Assembly (NCBI GenBank): GCA_024998815.1
Contig: JACEUQ010000001.1
Span: 310,001-374,000 of the forward strand
Length of the DNA: 64,000 nt
From: Opitutus sp.
Lineage (GTDB): Bacteria > Verrucomicrobiota > Verrucomicrobiia > Opitutales > Opitutaceae
Direction: 5' to 3'
Notes under the pieces: generated by a model
Told to the model about the DNA's origin: nothing
What the model saw: only the letters and a program-made list of their open reading frames with translations
The model's database searches: none
Program-made: the position numbers and the translations under genes
Part shown: positions 29,331 through 39,237 of the stretch, piece by piece
Layout of the letters: every line of letters begins with the position of its first letter
Numbering within the stretch: position 1 is the stretch's first letter

Positions 29331-31031
29331 ATGTTTGAAAGCCACAGTTATACTATTCTCGAGCTTTGCCGTGATCAGCATCTGGTCGCTCCCGCTACGC
29401 TTAATGACCTCAATGAGGAGCATAAAGCCACAGGCAAACCGATTGCCACGCTCCTCATTGAGATGGGGTTGTTGGATAAGGAGATGCTCCTCCGTAAGAT
29501 CGCCGAGCACTTAGGGTTGGAATACCTGGAGGGTAATATAGGCGATATTACGAATGAAGTTGCCAGTTCGATTCAAGCCAACTTGGCCCGTATGTATGGC
29601 GTGGTCCCGGTGCGATCAGATGGCTTGAGCATCGATCTAATGGCCATCGATCCCTTTAATAACCAAGTTATCGACGATCTCACCTTTGCGCTCGGCAAGG
29701 ACGTGCGCATGGTGGTGGTGGATCCAGGCCGTGTTGAGGGGCTGCTTAAGCTTCATTATGGCGAAGACGATGCCACCATTGATGATCTTCTTAAGGAGAT
29801 ATCGGGTGACGATCACGACGCCGGAGCCAAAGGGGGCAAAGATCTTTCGGCCCATGATTTGGAGTCGATGGCCGGACAAACCCCAATCATTCGCTTCGTC
29901 AATTTAGTGATTGGTCAGGCGATTCGGGACAAGGCATCCGACATCCATTTCGAGCCCTTTGAGCACGAATTTAAGATTCGTTATCGTATTGACGGAGCGC
30001 TCTATGAGATGGCTCCGCCGCCTCCGCACCTCGCGTTGCCAATCGGCTCCCGCATTAAGGTTCTTGCTGGCCTTAATATAGCCGAGCGGCGTATCCCCCA
30101 GGACGGCCGTATTAAACTCACTATTGGTGGCCGTCAGGTCGATCTTCGTGTCTCGACTCTACCGACACAGTTCGGCGAATCGATTGTATTGCGCGTACTC
30201 GACCAATCGGCCGTGCAATTAGATATTTCCGCGCTCGGTATGCCGACGGATGTTTATGACGGAATTAATGAAATAATTAAGCGGCCCAATGGTATTTTTA
30301 TCGTTACCGGGCCGACCGGATCGGGCAAAACGACCACGCTTTATTCTGCCCTTCGAGTGATTAATACTCCGGACCTTAAGCTTCTTACAGCCGAGGATCC
30401 CGTTGAGTATGAAATCGAAGGAATCATGCAGGTCCCTGTGAATCACAATGTCGGCTTAAGTTTTGCCGCCGCGCTGCGTTCATTCCTGCGCCAAGATCCC
30501 GACGTGATCATGTTAGGAGAAATCCGCGACTTGGAGACGGCGCAGATCGCAATCCAAGCTGCGTTAACCGGACATTTGGTGCTTTCAACCCTTCACACCA
30601 ACGACGCCTCGGGTGCCGTTACTCGTCTTGTCGACATGGGCGTTGAACCGTTCCTCATCGCTTCATCACTTGAGGCCGTGTTGGCGCAACGTCTCGTTCG
30701 CCGCATCTGCAAGTCCTGTCGAACGGCTTATGAACCCCCCGCAGTGCTCTTGCAACAACTTGGAATCGACCCGGTGGATATCGGCAATCGCGAGTTCTTC
30801 TATGGCAAGGGTTGTGATATTTGCAGTAACAGCGGTTATAAGGGACGTATGGGCGTTTACGAGTGGTTGCGCATGAGCGAGGGTGTGCGCGACTTGGTCG
30901 TGGCTCGCGCCTCGACCCTGGTTATAAAACAAAAGGCCCTTGAGCAGGGAATGCGCACCCTTCGGGATGATGGCTTACGTGCAATATTCGACGGCGCGAC
31001 GTCCATCGAGGAAATCGTGAAGTACACCTAA
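29331..31031 (+). CDS. pilB: Type IV pilus assembly ATPase PilB (copy 2)
   Basis: This 566-residue ATPase again has an N-terminal MshEN-like domain ([36 protein letters not shown]), then a secretion ATPase with [53 protein letters not shown] and zinc cysteines in CKSC and CDIC. Together with pilT and pilC this is the assembly motor for a type IV pilus. It is 49 bp after pilT and 60 bp before pilC. Codon use here looks somewhat richer in A/T than in the surrounding housekeeping genes. Confidence 0.93.
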   Translation: MFESHSYTILELCRDQHLVAPATLNDLNEEHKATGKPIATLLIEMGLLDKEMLLRKIAEHLGLEYLEGNIGDITNEVASSIQANLARMYGVVPVRSDGLSIDLMAIDPFNNQVIDDLTFALGKDVRMVVVDPGRVEGLLKLHYGEDDATIDDLLKEISGDDHDAGAKGGKDLSAHDLESMAGQTPIIRFVNLVIGQAIRDKASDIHFEPFEHEFKIRYRIDGALYEMAPPPPHLALPIGSRIKVLAGLNIAERRIPQDGRIKLTIGGRQVDLRVSTLPTQFGESIVLRVLDQSAVQLDISALGMPTDVYDGINEIIKRPNGIFIVTGPTGSGKTTTLYSALRVINTPDLKLLTAEDPVEYEIEGIMQVPVNHNVGLSFAAALRSFLRQDPDVIMLGEIRDLETAQIAIQAALTGHLVLSTLHTNDASGAVTRLVDMGVEPFLIASSLEAVLAQRLVRRICKSCRTAYEPPAVLLQQLGIDPVDIGNREFFYGKGCDICSNSGYKGRMGVYEWLRMSEGVRDLVVARASTLVIKQKALEQGMRTLRDDGLRAIFDGATSIEEIVKYT

Positions 31032-31091
31032 TGAGTTTATTTTCAGTACTATAATACAAGCAATTACCACATTTGATACATTACCCCAAAC

Positions 31092-32390
31092 ATGACTAAA
31101 TTCACCTACAGTGCTATCGAGTCCGCATCCGGAAAAGAAAAGAAAGGCATCGTTGAAAGCGTATCAGCCGAGCAAGCCTCCGCTGAATTAAAGGCCATGG
31201 GCCTAATCCCGACGTCCATCGCCGTTGAGGCATCCAGCGCCAAGCCGGTAGCCGTTGCAAAAAAAGAAGTTAAAAAGGCCGCGACTTCGCCTGGTAAGGT
31301 TGAGGCTGGCACGGTTAAAAAGAAAAAGCCGGGCATTACCTTTGGACGTATTCTTAATAATCAAGCGCTGACGGTTTTCACCCGCCAGTTGGCCACGCTT
31401 GTGAATGCAGGCATGCCGATCATGCGGAGCTTGGAGACGCTTTCGCGCCAAGAGAAAAACCTTCTTTTTAAAGACGTGATTGATTCACTGGTGGACAACA
31501 TCCGTTCGGGCGGAAACTTCTCCGATGGACTTCTCCAGCACCCCAAGGTTTTCGATCGTCTTTATATTAACATGGTAAAGGCCGGTGAAGCCGGTGGCGT
31601 TCTCGGTACGACACTGGATCGCTTGTCTCGATTCATGGAGAAATCCGAAAAGATCAAGGGCAAGGTGAAGGCCGCCATGACCTACCCCGTGATCATCGTA
31701 TTCGTGGCTGTCGCCATTGTCGGCGCACTTATGGTTTTTGTGATTCCGCAGTTTGAGAAAATCTTCTCAGGCATGTTAAAGGGACAGTCGATGCCGGCTC
31801 TAACACTTGCAGTTTTGGCGTTTAGTAATTTCATTAAAAACAACATTATTCTTACTGTAGGCATTGGTGCAGTGGGTTACTTCGCCTTTAAGGCTTGGCA
31901 CAAAACGGCTAAGGGCACGCGTGCAGTTGACTGGTTCCTCCTGAACGCGCCGGGTGTCGGGCCGCTTTTCCTGAAGTCGTCGATTAGCCGTTTCACCCGC
32001 ACGCTTGGCACCTTGCTGGCATCCGGCGTGCCGATCCTCCAGGCGCTGCTCATCACGCGCGATACTTCGGGTAACGTTCATGTATCTGACGCACTCAACC
32101 TGGTTCATGATCGAGTTAAGGAAGGCGACAATGTTGCCCGCCCGCTTGATTCGACTGGCGTGTTCCCGTCCATGGTTACCTCGATGATTGAGGTCGGCGA
32201 GGAAACTGGCGCGCTGCCCGAGATGCTTAACCGCGTCGCTGATACTTATGATGATGAGGTGGATAACTCGGTTGCCGGTCTCACCTCGATTATTGAACCG
32301 GTCATGATCGTTTTCATGGCGGTAGTTGTGGGCACCATCGTGATCGCCCTGTTCTTGCCGATCGTTAAGATTATCCAGACGCTATCGTAA
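31092..32390 (+). CDS. pilC: Type IV pilus inner-membrane platform protein PilC
   Basis: This 432-residue protein has an N-terminal FTYSAIESASGKEKKG segment, a Lys/Ala-rich linker and two tandem T2SSF domains (about 95-215 and 300-420) with hydrophobic segments near 200-225, 245-280 and 400-425. It forms the membrane platform on which PilB and PilT act. Typical motifs are FTRQLATLVNAGMPI and RFTRTLGTLLASGVPILQAL. No pilin, prepilin peptidase or secretin genes are in the window. Confidence 0.95.
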   Translation: MTKFTYSAIESASGKEKKGIVESVSAEQASAELKAMGLIPTSIAVEASSAKPVAVAKKEVKKAATSPGKVEAGTVKKKKPGITFGRILNNQALTVFTRQLATLVNAGMPIMRSLETLSRQEKNLLFKDVIDSLVDNIRSGGNFSDGLLQHPKVFDRLYINMVKAGEAGGVLGTTLDRLSRFMEKSEKIKGKVKAAMTYPVIIVFVAVAIVGALMVFVIPQFEKIFSGMLKGQSMPALTLAVLAFSNFIKNNIILTVGIGAVGYFAFKAWHKTAKGTRAVDWFLLNAPGVGPLFLKSSISRFTRTLGTLLASGVPILQALLITRDTSGNVHVSDALNLVHDRVKEGDNVARPLDSTGVFPSMVTSMIEVGEETGALPEMLNRVADTYDDEVDNSVAGLTSIIEPVMIVFMAVVVGTIVIALFLPIVKIIQTLS

Positions 32391-32405
32391 GCACGGCCCA
32401 TGTAG

Positions 32406-32444
32406 GGCGGAAGGGGCGGCCTTTAATCAGGCGCCACTTCCGCC
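32406..32444. terminator. Hairpin between convergent pilC and DTW genes
   Basis: ggcggaaggggcggcct and aggcgccacttccgcc pair imperfectly around a short loop. It covers the stop codon of the DTW gene and lies 15 bp after the pilC stop; it lacks a long T-run. Confidence 0.5.
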
Positions 32445-33185
32445 TGGCCTAGGCGGCGGATTTTGTGGTGTGGCAGTTAGATTGAATAAGCGGGTACGGC
32501 GGGCCCCGGTGCTGTCTTGAGGCCTGATCCGGTCGGCTGGGGCGCTATAGGCCCTCCGGCGATAGCCTTCGCGCGACGGATCCCGAGCGCATGTGAGTTG
32601 ATAATCCTGCATTCGGGCGAATAACCCGAGCAATTGTTCCGGCAGCGGGTAGTCGTCGAGACCGGAACGTTGTAATGCGAGGAGGAGTTCGTGAGTCGCT
32701 TCCAGTGTCGAAAGGCAGCCTTCCACGGGTTGTTGTTTGATCACGTAGCGACTCGGTGCCGAGGGCGTGAACATGAGGCGCGGCAGCCTTTGCAGCGAGG
32801 GACTGAGTCGAAGCATTTTTTTCGCCAGCGACCACGTTGCATCGAGCAAAAACACGACCAGTTGCCGATCGCCAATGTCGGCGGCTTGGAGGTCGCCTTT
32901 CGATAGGTTGCGGGCCCCCGCACTCGGATACACGAGCATGGGAAAGTTGCGTGGATCGTGTATTAACTCCTGAACGGATTCGTGGTCATCGAAGCCGACG
33001 CCCATATGGATTTCGCTCTGGGCCAAGCAAAGGTGTGTGAGCCTTCCGGTTGCGGCTTTCTCGTGCTTGAATTCCTTCGGGTGCATGAGGAAAACGAAAC
33101 GTGTTTTCGATGGCATCGCCGTGATCGATGGACACCAGCAAAGCGACTTGGGCCAAAAACACCGGTAACACGTTTCGCGACTCAT
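32427..33185 (-). CDS. DTW-domain protein (tRNA aminocarboxypropyltransferase family)
   Basis: This 252-residue protein begins with a zinc-ribbon-like CYRCFWPKSLCWC and has the name-giving DTW-type motif in LLDATWSLAKKML (DATW at 115-118). The SPOUT-related family (TapT/YfiP, Tsr3) transfers an aminocarboxypropyl group from SAM to uridine in tRNA or to rRNA. Nearby residues SRYVIKQQP and GCLSTLEATHELLLAL are also typical. The last 40 residues are Arg/Pro-rich and not conserved. It lies just downstream of the HIT gene on the same strand. Confidence 0.85.
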   Translation of the reverse strand: MSRETCYRCFWPKSLCWCPSITAMPSKTRFVFLMHPKEFKHEKAATGRLTHLCLAQSEIHMGVGFDDHESVQELIHDPRNFPMLVYPSAGARNLSKGDLQAADIGDRQLVVFLLDATWSLAKKMLRLSPSLQRLPRLMFTPSAPSRYVIKQQPVEGCLSTLEATHELLLALQRSGLDDYPLPEQLLGLFARMQDYQLTCARDPSREGYRRRAYSAPADRIRPQDSTGARRTRLFNLTATPQNPPPRPGGSGA

Positions 33186-33206
33186 GAATGGAAAATGGAA
33201 TTCGAA

Positions 33207-33652
33207 CTACGCCGTCAATTCACACGCACTCAAGGCATTCCTGAGTTCGGCGATGGATTCAGCGTAGGCCGTTTCGCTGAGCAGGTGCTTGGGATCGGGC
33301 ATCATGGTGAAAGTGGTTCCCCACGAAGGACCGTCCACGTATTTGGGAACGAGGTGCATGTGCAGGTGCGGAAGTTTGTCCGAGTACGCACCGTAATTGA
33401 TTTTGGCTGGATTAAAGGCGGACTTCATTGCGCGGGCAGCACTTGCGACATCTTGAGTGAACAGGATGAGCTCCGACTCGGGTAATTCATACAGTTCGTT
33501 GATGTGTCCATTGTAAGCAACAATGCAGCGTCCACGATAGGTTTGCTCCTTAAAAAGATAAAGAGTCGAGACTTGAAGCGGGCGACTTCGATCATCAGGT
33601 CGGTTAACCGCTGATCTTTGCGGCAGTAGAGGCAGTCGGGGAGGTGAGGCAT
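33207..33652 (-). pseudogene. HIT-family protein gene with apparent frameshift
   Basis: The N-terminal part MPHLPDCLYCRKDQRLTDLM (33652 downwards, with the zinc cysteines CLYC) is in one frame. The remainder, STLYLFKEQTYRGRC onwards, is in the next frame, including the HIT motif LPHLHMHLVP. The frames would join near 33570-33575 if one base were added, giving a protein of about 147 residues that follows HIT homologues throughout. HIT proteins are nucleotide hydrolases or transferases. Either a recent one-base deletion or a sequencing error explains this. The alternative start at 33752 in the second frame codes for non-HIT-like residues and is not credible. Confidence 0.65.
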
Positions 33653-34019
33653 GGAGGTTTTCGTTGGTTTTTTTCAAACAAGCGGGAGTCGCTTGGTTGG
33701 TGCAAAACAACTCAGGATTCTCACCCTCGCGCCTTATAACGAGGGTGATCACGTGAAACCATTATCACACTCCCAATGCCCAGTGCTCTGCGTATGTGGA
33801 TTCCGGTTCGCCGAATCCCGATTCAACTCCATCCGTAGCAACACACGACATAATCATAATAACGGGGTTTTCTGATCGGAAATCCGTAGTGGAACGCCGA
33901 GGGCGTTTTGAGTTCGGCACGAAAGGGCTCAGCACATCAGTTACGTCGATCGCTCCTCCACTCGGTTAATTTCCTGCTTTGTCCCTGCTCCGTTGCGGCG
34001 TGTCGCCCGCGATGCGCGC
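33653..34019. other. Gene-free interval upstream of the HIT gene
   Basis: I see no gene or intact RNA here. A short palindrome (cgaatccc region near 33810) and an AT-rich patch at 33843-33870 (possible promoter area) are the only features. The interval ends at the target duplication of the next IS. Confidence 0.5.
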
Positions 34020-34026
34020 TACTCTA

Positions 34027-35833
34027 GAGCCTGTCCCAAATTTCCGGATTTTTAAAAAGTGCGCAGAGGTCCATTGGGATTGCGGGCGAACGAGGTGGCA
34101 CGAATCACCCCAGCGACGTTAAACGGCGGCCCGAATCGATTTTTCCCGCCCCCAAGCGCGGTAGTAAGGTACGGCAAAGCCGGGGCGAGCCCCAGGGTTA
34201 TTCACATTTTTGCCGGAAAATTGAATTAAGCGGCCAGCGGAAGTGTTATTTCCTCGGCAAGGATTCGTGACACCAGCCAGAGGTTGTGACCGAGTACACT
34301 CCAACCCACCGAACGGTAGCGGTTGGCAAACCCTTTACAGCGCAAGCGTCCGCCGAGGCGTTGTTTGAGGATCGCAATGCGCGCTTCGGTCGCCGAACGG
34401 CGCCGCTGCAATTGGGCGAAGCGTTTTTCGCTCAAACGCTCCTTGAGCGCGTGCGGATCACGCGGGCATACCGCATCGTAAACGTCTTGTTGCTTGAGCA
34501 TTGCGGAAGTTTTTTTGGTGGCGAAGCCGCGGTCGGTGCCGACCGCGCTAATCGGCGCACTCAGGTCAAAGCGGTTCTGCCGCGCCAGGCTTTCCTCGAG
34601 TTGGCACCATTCTGCCGGAGCCGCGCCCTGGTAGAGTTGCCAGTCGGTGATTAAACCGGAGAGCGCCTCGCTCAACAGCAACGAGTTGCCAAACTCGACT
34701 TGGCTCCCTGCTTTGCCGCGAACCAGTACGTTCACATCAAGTTCATGCACGCTGAGGATCTTTTGGTCGTTGGGCACCGGGCGTCCGCCGATGATGCGCT
34801 CGTGGGCCTGCTTGATGACGGCGGGCAGTTGGCCGAGCATAGCGTCGATGCGGGTGGTTATCCGCTTGGTTTGGCGTTGGCTGTAATGGGTTTGGCTATA
34901 CTTCTGCGCCAACAGGTCGCGGTGGCGGCGGGCATGTTCTCCGATCGTGCGTAACAGCGTCTTCATCTTGCGCAGGATCTGTTTACGCGCGCGCTTGGCG
35001 TCGTTGCGGCGGCCTGCGTGGGTCATTGACATGCACAACTTGTTCATCTGCTTGGCAAAGCACTCCGGCTCTTCAGGCATACGGTGGAGCAGTCCAGCGC
35101 GGCGGATTAAAATCATGGCCTTGAGCAAAGTCTTGGACACATCACGCAACAGCACCCAGTCCACCGGGAAGTGGATGTTGGTCTCCAAGCACGTGCCGTC
35201 GATGAGGCAAACATCCATGTCCAGCGGCGCGCTCAACCCGAGTTCAGTGGCGCGATCCTTCTCGCCGCACATCTCCACCAACACTTGCCCCATCCAGCGC
35301 ACCTGTTCGGCGGTGAAAAACTTCGAGGCCCGCTCCAGCACACTTTTGGACGCCCCCTTGATTCCCTCAAGCGTGCGAACACCGCAAAAATCCGCCAGTA
35401 AATCACTTGAGGCAATGCTACGGGAAAGCTCGCGAAAGGATATGTTGCCCAAATGCACCCGCAACACTTCAAAGCGTAACGCTTTGAGCGCAAACTCCAT
35501 ACGCTGGCGTAGTTGTGCGACACTGGCTTGGCCTGCCCCCGCCTTGGCAAAGTCCATCGCCATCGTCTCCAAGTGGCTGCCACGCAACAACGCGTCGAGT
35601 CCTTCCAATTGCTGGCGAAACTCGGCGTAATCTTTATTGGCACCGACTGGCGTTAGCGCCGGACGCAACCAGCGTTGCAGGGCAATGGCCGAGGTGGCGG
35701 ATACGGGTTTTGACTTCATGGCCGATTATAGCGGCTTTTTTTTGACCAAAACCAGGGAATTACCCCTCTTTAGGCATCATTAAACTTATGCTAATAGTTC
35801 ACTGCTAGGTTTTTATGCTTTCGGGACAGGCTC
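34027..35833 (-). mobile_element. Insertion sequence with 7-bp target duplication (1807 bp)
   Basis: Ends gagcctgtccc are in inverted orientation at 34027 and 35833. The flanks tactcta at 34020-34026 and 35834-35840 are a 7-bp target-site duplication. One long transposase gene fills it. It appears complete. Confidence 0.85.
34226..35719 (-). CDS. DDE transposase (IS1182/ISNCY-like)
   Basis: This 497-residue protein has an N-terminal helical region, a first catalytic Asp likely in DVCLIDGTCLETN (Asp174) and a second probable Asp in SAVGTDRGFATKKT. The C-terminal end includes RRRSATEARIAILKQRLGG, with a probable catalytic Glu (ATEAR), and FANRYRSVGWSVLGHNLWL. The order and the C-terminal ARIA..K motif recall IS5/IS1182-related and ISNCY transposases; exact family is not certain. 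The gene fits neatly between the inverted ends. Confidence 0.8.
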   Translation of the reverse strand: MKSKPVSATSAIALQRWLRPALTPVGANKDYAEFRQQLEGLDALLRGSHLETMAMDFAKAGAGQASVAQLRQRMEFALKALRFEVLRVHLGNISFRELSRSIASSDLLADFCGVRTLEGIKGASKSVLERASKFFTAEQVRWMGQVLVEMCGEKDRATELGLSAPLDMDVCLIDGTCLETNIHFPVDWVLLRDVSKTLLKAMILIRRAGLLHRMPEEPECFAKQMNKLCMSMTHAGRRNDAKRARKQILRKMKTLLRTIGEHARRHRDLLAQKYSQTHYSQRQTKRITTRIDAMLGQLPAVIKQAHERIIGGRPVPNDQKILSVHELDVNVLVRGKAGSQVEFGNSLLLSEALSGLITDWQLYQGAAPAEWCQLEESLARQNRFDLSAPISAVGTDRGFATKKTSAMLKQQDVYDAVCPRDPHALKERLSEKRFAQLQRRRSATEARIAILKQRLGGRLRCKGFANRYRSVGWSVLGHNLWLVSRILAEEITLPLAA

Positions 35834-36148
35834 TACTCTATAGCAAGAGTGGGGCAGGGGTTTATTCCCCGGGCATGACTTCCACTGTTTTGGTAGCGGA
35901 TTCCTTTCCTTGCATTACCCCTCATTTCGCCCGGATCGTTTGGCTTAACGGTAACGTGTGAGCGGCGAGCGGGAAAGCGTCTATTTCTGGCGGTTAGGAA
36001 TGCACTTCTTCTTCGGTGGATCTTCTTCCCCTTAAAAAGAGTAATACTCTTCTTCCGTGGGTGGGTTTTCTTCCCTGTCCGGCTGGGGATATGAGGGGTG
36101 CGAATGGGTGGAGATTGAACCGGCGGGACGCTTGGCGGATGCACAGCG

Positions 36149-36706
36149 ATGCATCCAACCGGTTCACGCAAGTGTTTGCACTGTGCCGATTTCTTTCTGC
36201 CCGACGCGCATAACCGCGAGCGTCAGCGCTACTGCGGGAAGCCGGGATGCCGACGGGCGAGCCGGGCGGCCAGTCAGGCCAAATGGTTGGCGAAGCCGGA
36301 GAACCTCGACCACTGGAAAGGCCCAGAAAATGTCCAACGGGTGCAGGAGTGGCGGAAGGCCAATCCGGGGTACTCAAGGCGGAGGGGGCCGCGACGGCGG
36401 GTGGCGTTACAAGACATCCCAACTACGCAATCCGTTGTGCACCAGCCTAAAGCCGAGCCGGTCGCCGAGGTGGCGTTACCGAATCCCTGCGTGCCGTTAC
36501 AAGACAGATGGGAGTCGCAAAACCCTGTGCTCGTGGGGCTTATCGCGCAGTTCGCCGGAGTGACGTTACAAGAGGACCTCGAACCCATGCTGCGACACCT
36601 GCAATCCCGGGGGCGGGTGATCCTGGGCATCGACGTCCAGCCGCCCGATTATGCAAAAACAACCGATCGATCGCGAACAACTCCGGCGCACGCCGGCCCA
36701 GTTTAG
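36149..36706 (+). CDS. Zinc-finger-like accessory protein of the IS21-type element
   Basis: This 185-residue protein of unknown function begins with a likely zinc site: Cys9, Cys12, Cys29 and Cys34 in CLHCADFF and YCGKPGCRRASRA, followed by QAKWLAKPENLDHW and a helical stretch. The middle is Pro/Ala-rich, and the C-terminal half contains two VALQD/VTLQE-like repeats of the form V-(P/T)-LQ(D/E). The stop lies 56 bp inside the next gene, so both are translationally linked. Position within the element suggests a DNA-binding helper for transposition or target choice; no function is known to me. Confidence 0.6.
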   Translation: MHPTGSRKCLHCADFFLPDAHNRERQRYCGKPGCRRASRAASQAKWLAKPENLDHWKGPENVQRVQEWRKANPGYSRRRGPRRRVALQDIPTTQSVVHQPKAEPVAEVALPNPCVPLQDRWESQNPVLVGLIAQFAGVTLQEDLEPMLRHLQSRGRVILGIDVQPPDYAKTTDRSRTTPAHAGPV

Positions 36707-37010
36707 CTGGCTGGACCACCGGCTGGTGCGGGGCAATTACCTGGGGCGGGCCAGTGCCCCCGCCTGGGGACTTTATCTGGTCCTGGTAACCGTGGGTGAC
36801 GCCGACGGGCTGAGTTACTACGCCACGCGCACCCTGGCCCGGCTGCTCACGCTCAGCGAGGACGGCCTGGTCGAGGCGCGTCGGCAGTTAATCGAGGCCG
36901 GGGTGATCGCCTACGCCGCGCCACTTTACCAGGTGCTTTCCTTGGACCGGGGCAGGCCATCGCACACGCTGGCGGTAACGCCGTCGCCGAGCCGGGAGGT
37001 GGGGGCGTGA
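36651..37010 (+). CDS. Small winged-helix-like accessory protein of the IS21-type element
   Basis: This 119-residue protein has a compact helix-turn-helix-like region, TRTLARLLTLSEDGLVEARR followed by QLIEAGVIAYAAPLYQVL. This looks like a replication-initiator or MarR-like winged helix in which two beta strands follow the recognition helix. It overlaps the preceding gene by 56 bp and istA by 4 bp (GTGA at 37007-37010). Function is not known; a DNA-binding role is inferred. Confidence 0.6.
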   Translation: MQKQPIDREQLRRTPAQFSWLDHRLVRGNYLGRASAPAWGLYLVLVTVGDADGLSYYATRTLARLLTLSEDGLVEARRQLIEAGVIAYAAPLYQVLSLDRGRPSHTLAVTPSPSREVGA

Positions 37011-38473
37011 TCAATTACGAACTGTATTGCCGGATAAAACAGGCGGAGGCTGCCGGTCACAGTGCGCCGCAAATCACCCGCTCGCTCCAGTTGCACGTGC
37101 AGACGGTGAGGCGCTGGCAGGCGCAGGAAAAGTACGCGCGCAGCCAGGCCGCGCAGGTGCCTAGGCCAAGCAAGCTCGACGTGCACAAGCCGGCGATCGC
37201 GCGGTGGCTGGAGGCCCATCCGTTCACCGCCATGCAGCTCTGGCAAAAGGTGCGCGAGCGGGGGTACACGGGCGGGTATTCAATTTTGAAAGACTACGTG
37301 CGGCGGGTGCGGCCGAGGAACCTGGAGGCGTTTCTTACCCTCAAGTTTGCCCCCGGCCAGACCGCGCAGGTGGACTGGGGCAGCTTTGGCTCGGTGGAGG
37401 TGGACGGCACCCGGCGGGCTTTAAGTTTTTTCGTCATGGTTTTGGGCTACAGCCGGTTCCTGCATGTGGAATTTACCCTCGGGCAGGGCCAGGAGTGGTG
37501 GCTGGGCTGTCACCGGCGCGCCTTTGAAAAACTCGGCGGGGTGCCGCGCGAGGTGATGGTCGATAACTGCAAGACGGCCGTCCTCTCGCATGTGCCCGGG
37601 ACCGACCCGGTGTACAACGCCCAGTACCTGGACTTTGCCCGGCACTACGGGTTTACGATAAAAGCGTGCGGGCCGGGGCATCCGCAGTCCAAGGGCATGG
37701 TGGAAAACGCGGTGGGTTACGTGAAAAAAAGCTTCCTTGGCGGGAGGCAGATGAATGGGTTTACCGAGCTGGGGCCGGCCGCCAGCTTGTGGCTGGAAAC
37801 GGTGGCCAACGTGCGCGTGCACGCTGAAACCCAGGGCCGGCCGGTGGACCGGCTGCCCGAGGAGCGCGCTGCGCTCCTGCCGCTTAACCCGGTGGCCAGT
37901 CCGGCGGTGCGCACCTTAAGCGTGCGGGCGTCGCGGCGGTGCCGGGTGAGTATCGAAACGAACCGCTACTCGGTGCCCACGAAGTTTGCCGGGGCGCTAC
38001 TCACCGCGCAGATCGAGGGGGCGCAGGTGAGGTTTTATGCGGACCGCACCCTGGTGGCCGAGCATGCCCGCAGTTTTGCCCGCCGCGCCGATGTGGAAAA
38101 CCCCGAGCATGTGCGCGAACTCGAGGAGCGCAAACGGCAGGGGGCGCGGCAGCGCCTGCGGCTACGGTTTTTGGAACTGAGCCCGGCGGCACCCGCCTAC
38201 CAACGGGGGCTGGAGGAGCGCCGGCTCAACGCGGGACACCACCTGGCGACTATCGTGGGTTTGGTGGCCCTGTATGGAACGGAGGCAGTCGGCCGGGCGA
38301 TCGAAAGCGCCCATGAACTCGGCGCCTACTCCAGCGATTACATCCTCAACTTGCTCGAACAACGCGCGCGGGCCTTGCCGCAAGCCGGGCCGATCCACCT
38401 CACCCGCGCCGACGCGTTGGCCGCACTGGAACTCGAACTGCGTCCCCCGGATTTAAGCCCCTATACCCAATGA
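37007..38473 (+). CDS. istA: IS21-family transposase IstA
   Basis: This 488-residue transposase has an N-terminal helix-turn-helix (ITRSLQLHVQTVRRW), an rve-type catalytic core with Asp123 (QVDWGSFG), Asp186 (MVDNCKTAV) and Glu233 (GMVENAVGYVK), and a C-terminal Mu-transposase-like beta-barrel (SIETNRYSVPTKFAG). The start is GTG at 37007, overlapping the small accessory gene; it overlaps istB by 4 bp. It appears intact. Confidence 0.93.
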   Translation: MINYELYCRIKQAEAAGHSAPQITRSLQLHVQTVRRWQAQEKYARSQAAQVPRPSKLDVHKPAIARWLEAHPFTAMQLWQKVRERGYTGGYSILKDYVRRVRPRNLEAFLTLKFAPGQTAQVDWGSFGSVEVDGTRRALSFFVMVLGYSRFLHVEFTLGQGQEWWLGCHRRAFEKLGGVPREVMVDNCKTAVLSHVPGTDPVYNAQYLDFARHYGFTIKACGPGHPQSKGMVENAVGYVKKSFLGGRQMNGFTELGPAASLWLETVANVRVHAETQGRPVDRLPEERAALLPLNPVASPAVRTLSVRASRRCRVSIETNRYSVPTKFAGALLTAQIEGAQVRFYADRTLVAEHARSFARRADVENPEHVRELEERKRQGARQRLRLRFLELSPAAPAYQRGLEERRLNAGHHLATIVGLVALYGTEAVGRAIESAHELGAYSSDYILNLLEQRARALPQAGPIHLTRADALAALELELRPPDLSPYTQ

Positions 38474-39237
38474 AAACAGAACCCGAAAAACCCGATTTAT
38501 TAAAAGACCAGCTCAAGTATCTGAAACTCGGTTACCTGTTGCGTCACCACGGCGAACTGACGGCCGAGGCGGCCAAGGCGCGCTGTTCGCACGCCGAATT
38601 TTTACGCCGACTGGTGCAGGCCGAGACCCAGGACCGCCAGATCCGGGCGCTGGAGCGGCGTATCCAGGCGGCGCGCTTCCCGGTCAAGAAAACCGTCGAC
38701 CAGTTCCAGTGGGACTGGCCCAAGGAGTTGAACGAAGCGCAGGTGCGGCACCTCTTCGAACTGGGCTTTGTCAAGGAGCGCACCAACGCGGTGTTTTGCG
38801 GTGGTGTGGGGCTTGGGAAGACACATCTCGCGAGCGCGTTGGGCTACGCGGCCTGCCAGGCGGGTTACACGGTGCTGTTTACGACGGCGGTGGACGCGAT
38901 CAACGCCCTGGTCACCGCCCAGTCCCTGCACCGGTTGCAAGCCGAGTTGAAGCGTTACATGACCCCTGCGGTGCTCGTGCTCGATGAGGTCGGCTACCTG
39001 CCGCTCGACAAGTCGGGGGCCGACCTGCTCTTCCAGATCGTCAGCCAACGCTACGAACGCGGCTCGCTGATCGTCACCACCAACAAGGCCTACAAACACT
39101 GGGCAGGGATCTTTAACAACGACGCTGGCATCACCGCGGCGATCCTGGACCGCCTACTGCACCGGGCCCAGACCGTCGTCATCGAGGGCAAATCCTACCG
39201 CATGAAAGACCGCCTAGCCGACGAACCTGCAAGCTGA
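38470..39237 (+). CDS. istB: IS21-family ATPase helper IstB
   Basis: This 255-residue AAA+ ATPase has Walker A GGVGLGKTHLASALG (about 111-125), Walker B VLVLDEVGYLPLD and a sensor-1 region LIVTTNKAYKHW. IstB assembles on target DNA and activates IstA. It starts within the last codon of istA (ATGA) and is intact. Confidence 0.95.
   Translation: MKTEPEKPDLLKDQLKYLKLGYLLRHHGELTAEAAKARCSHAEFLRRLVQAETQDRQIRALERRIQAARFPVKKTVDQFQWDWPKELNEAQVRHLFELGFVKERTNAVFCGGVGLGKTHLASALGYAACQAGYTVLFTTAVDAINALVTAQSLHRLQAELKRYMTPAVLVLDEVGYLPLDKSGADLLFQIVSQRYERGSLIVTTNKAYKHWAGIFNNDAGITAAILDRLLHRAQTVVIEGKSYRMKDRLADEPAS

Noticed and set aside
33780-33850. tRNA-like segment (ggttcgccgaatcccgattc)
   Set aside because: A T-arm-like string is present, but no acceptor, D or anticodon stem can be built around it.
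36057-36563. 168-codon frame overlapping the first IS21 accessory gene
   Set aside because: It lacks the ordered cysteine pattern and coupling with the following gene that the overlapping frame 36149-36706 shows.
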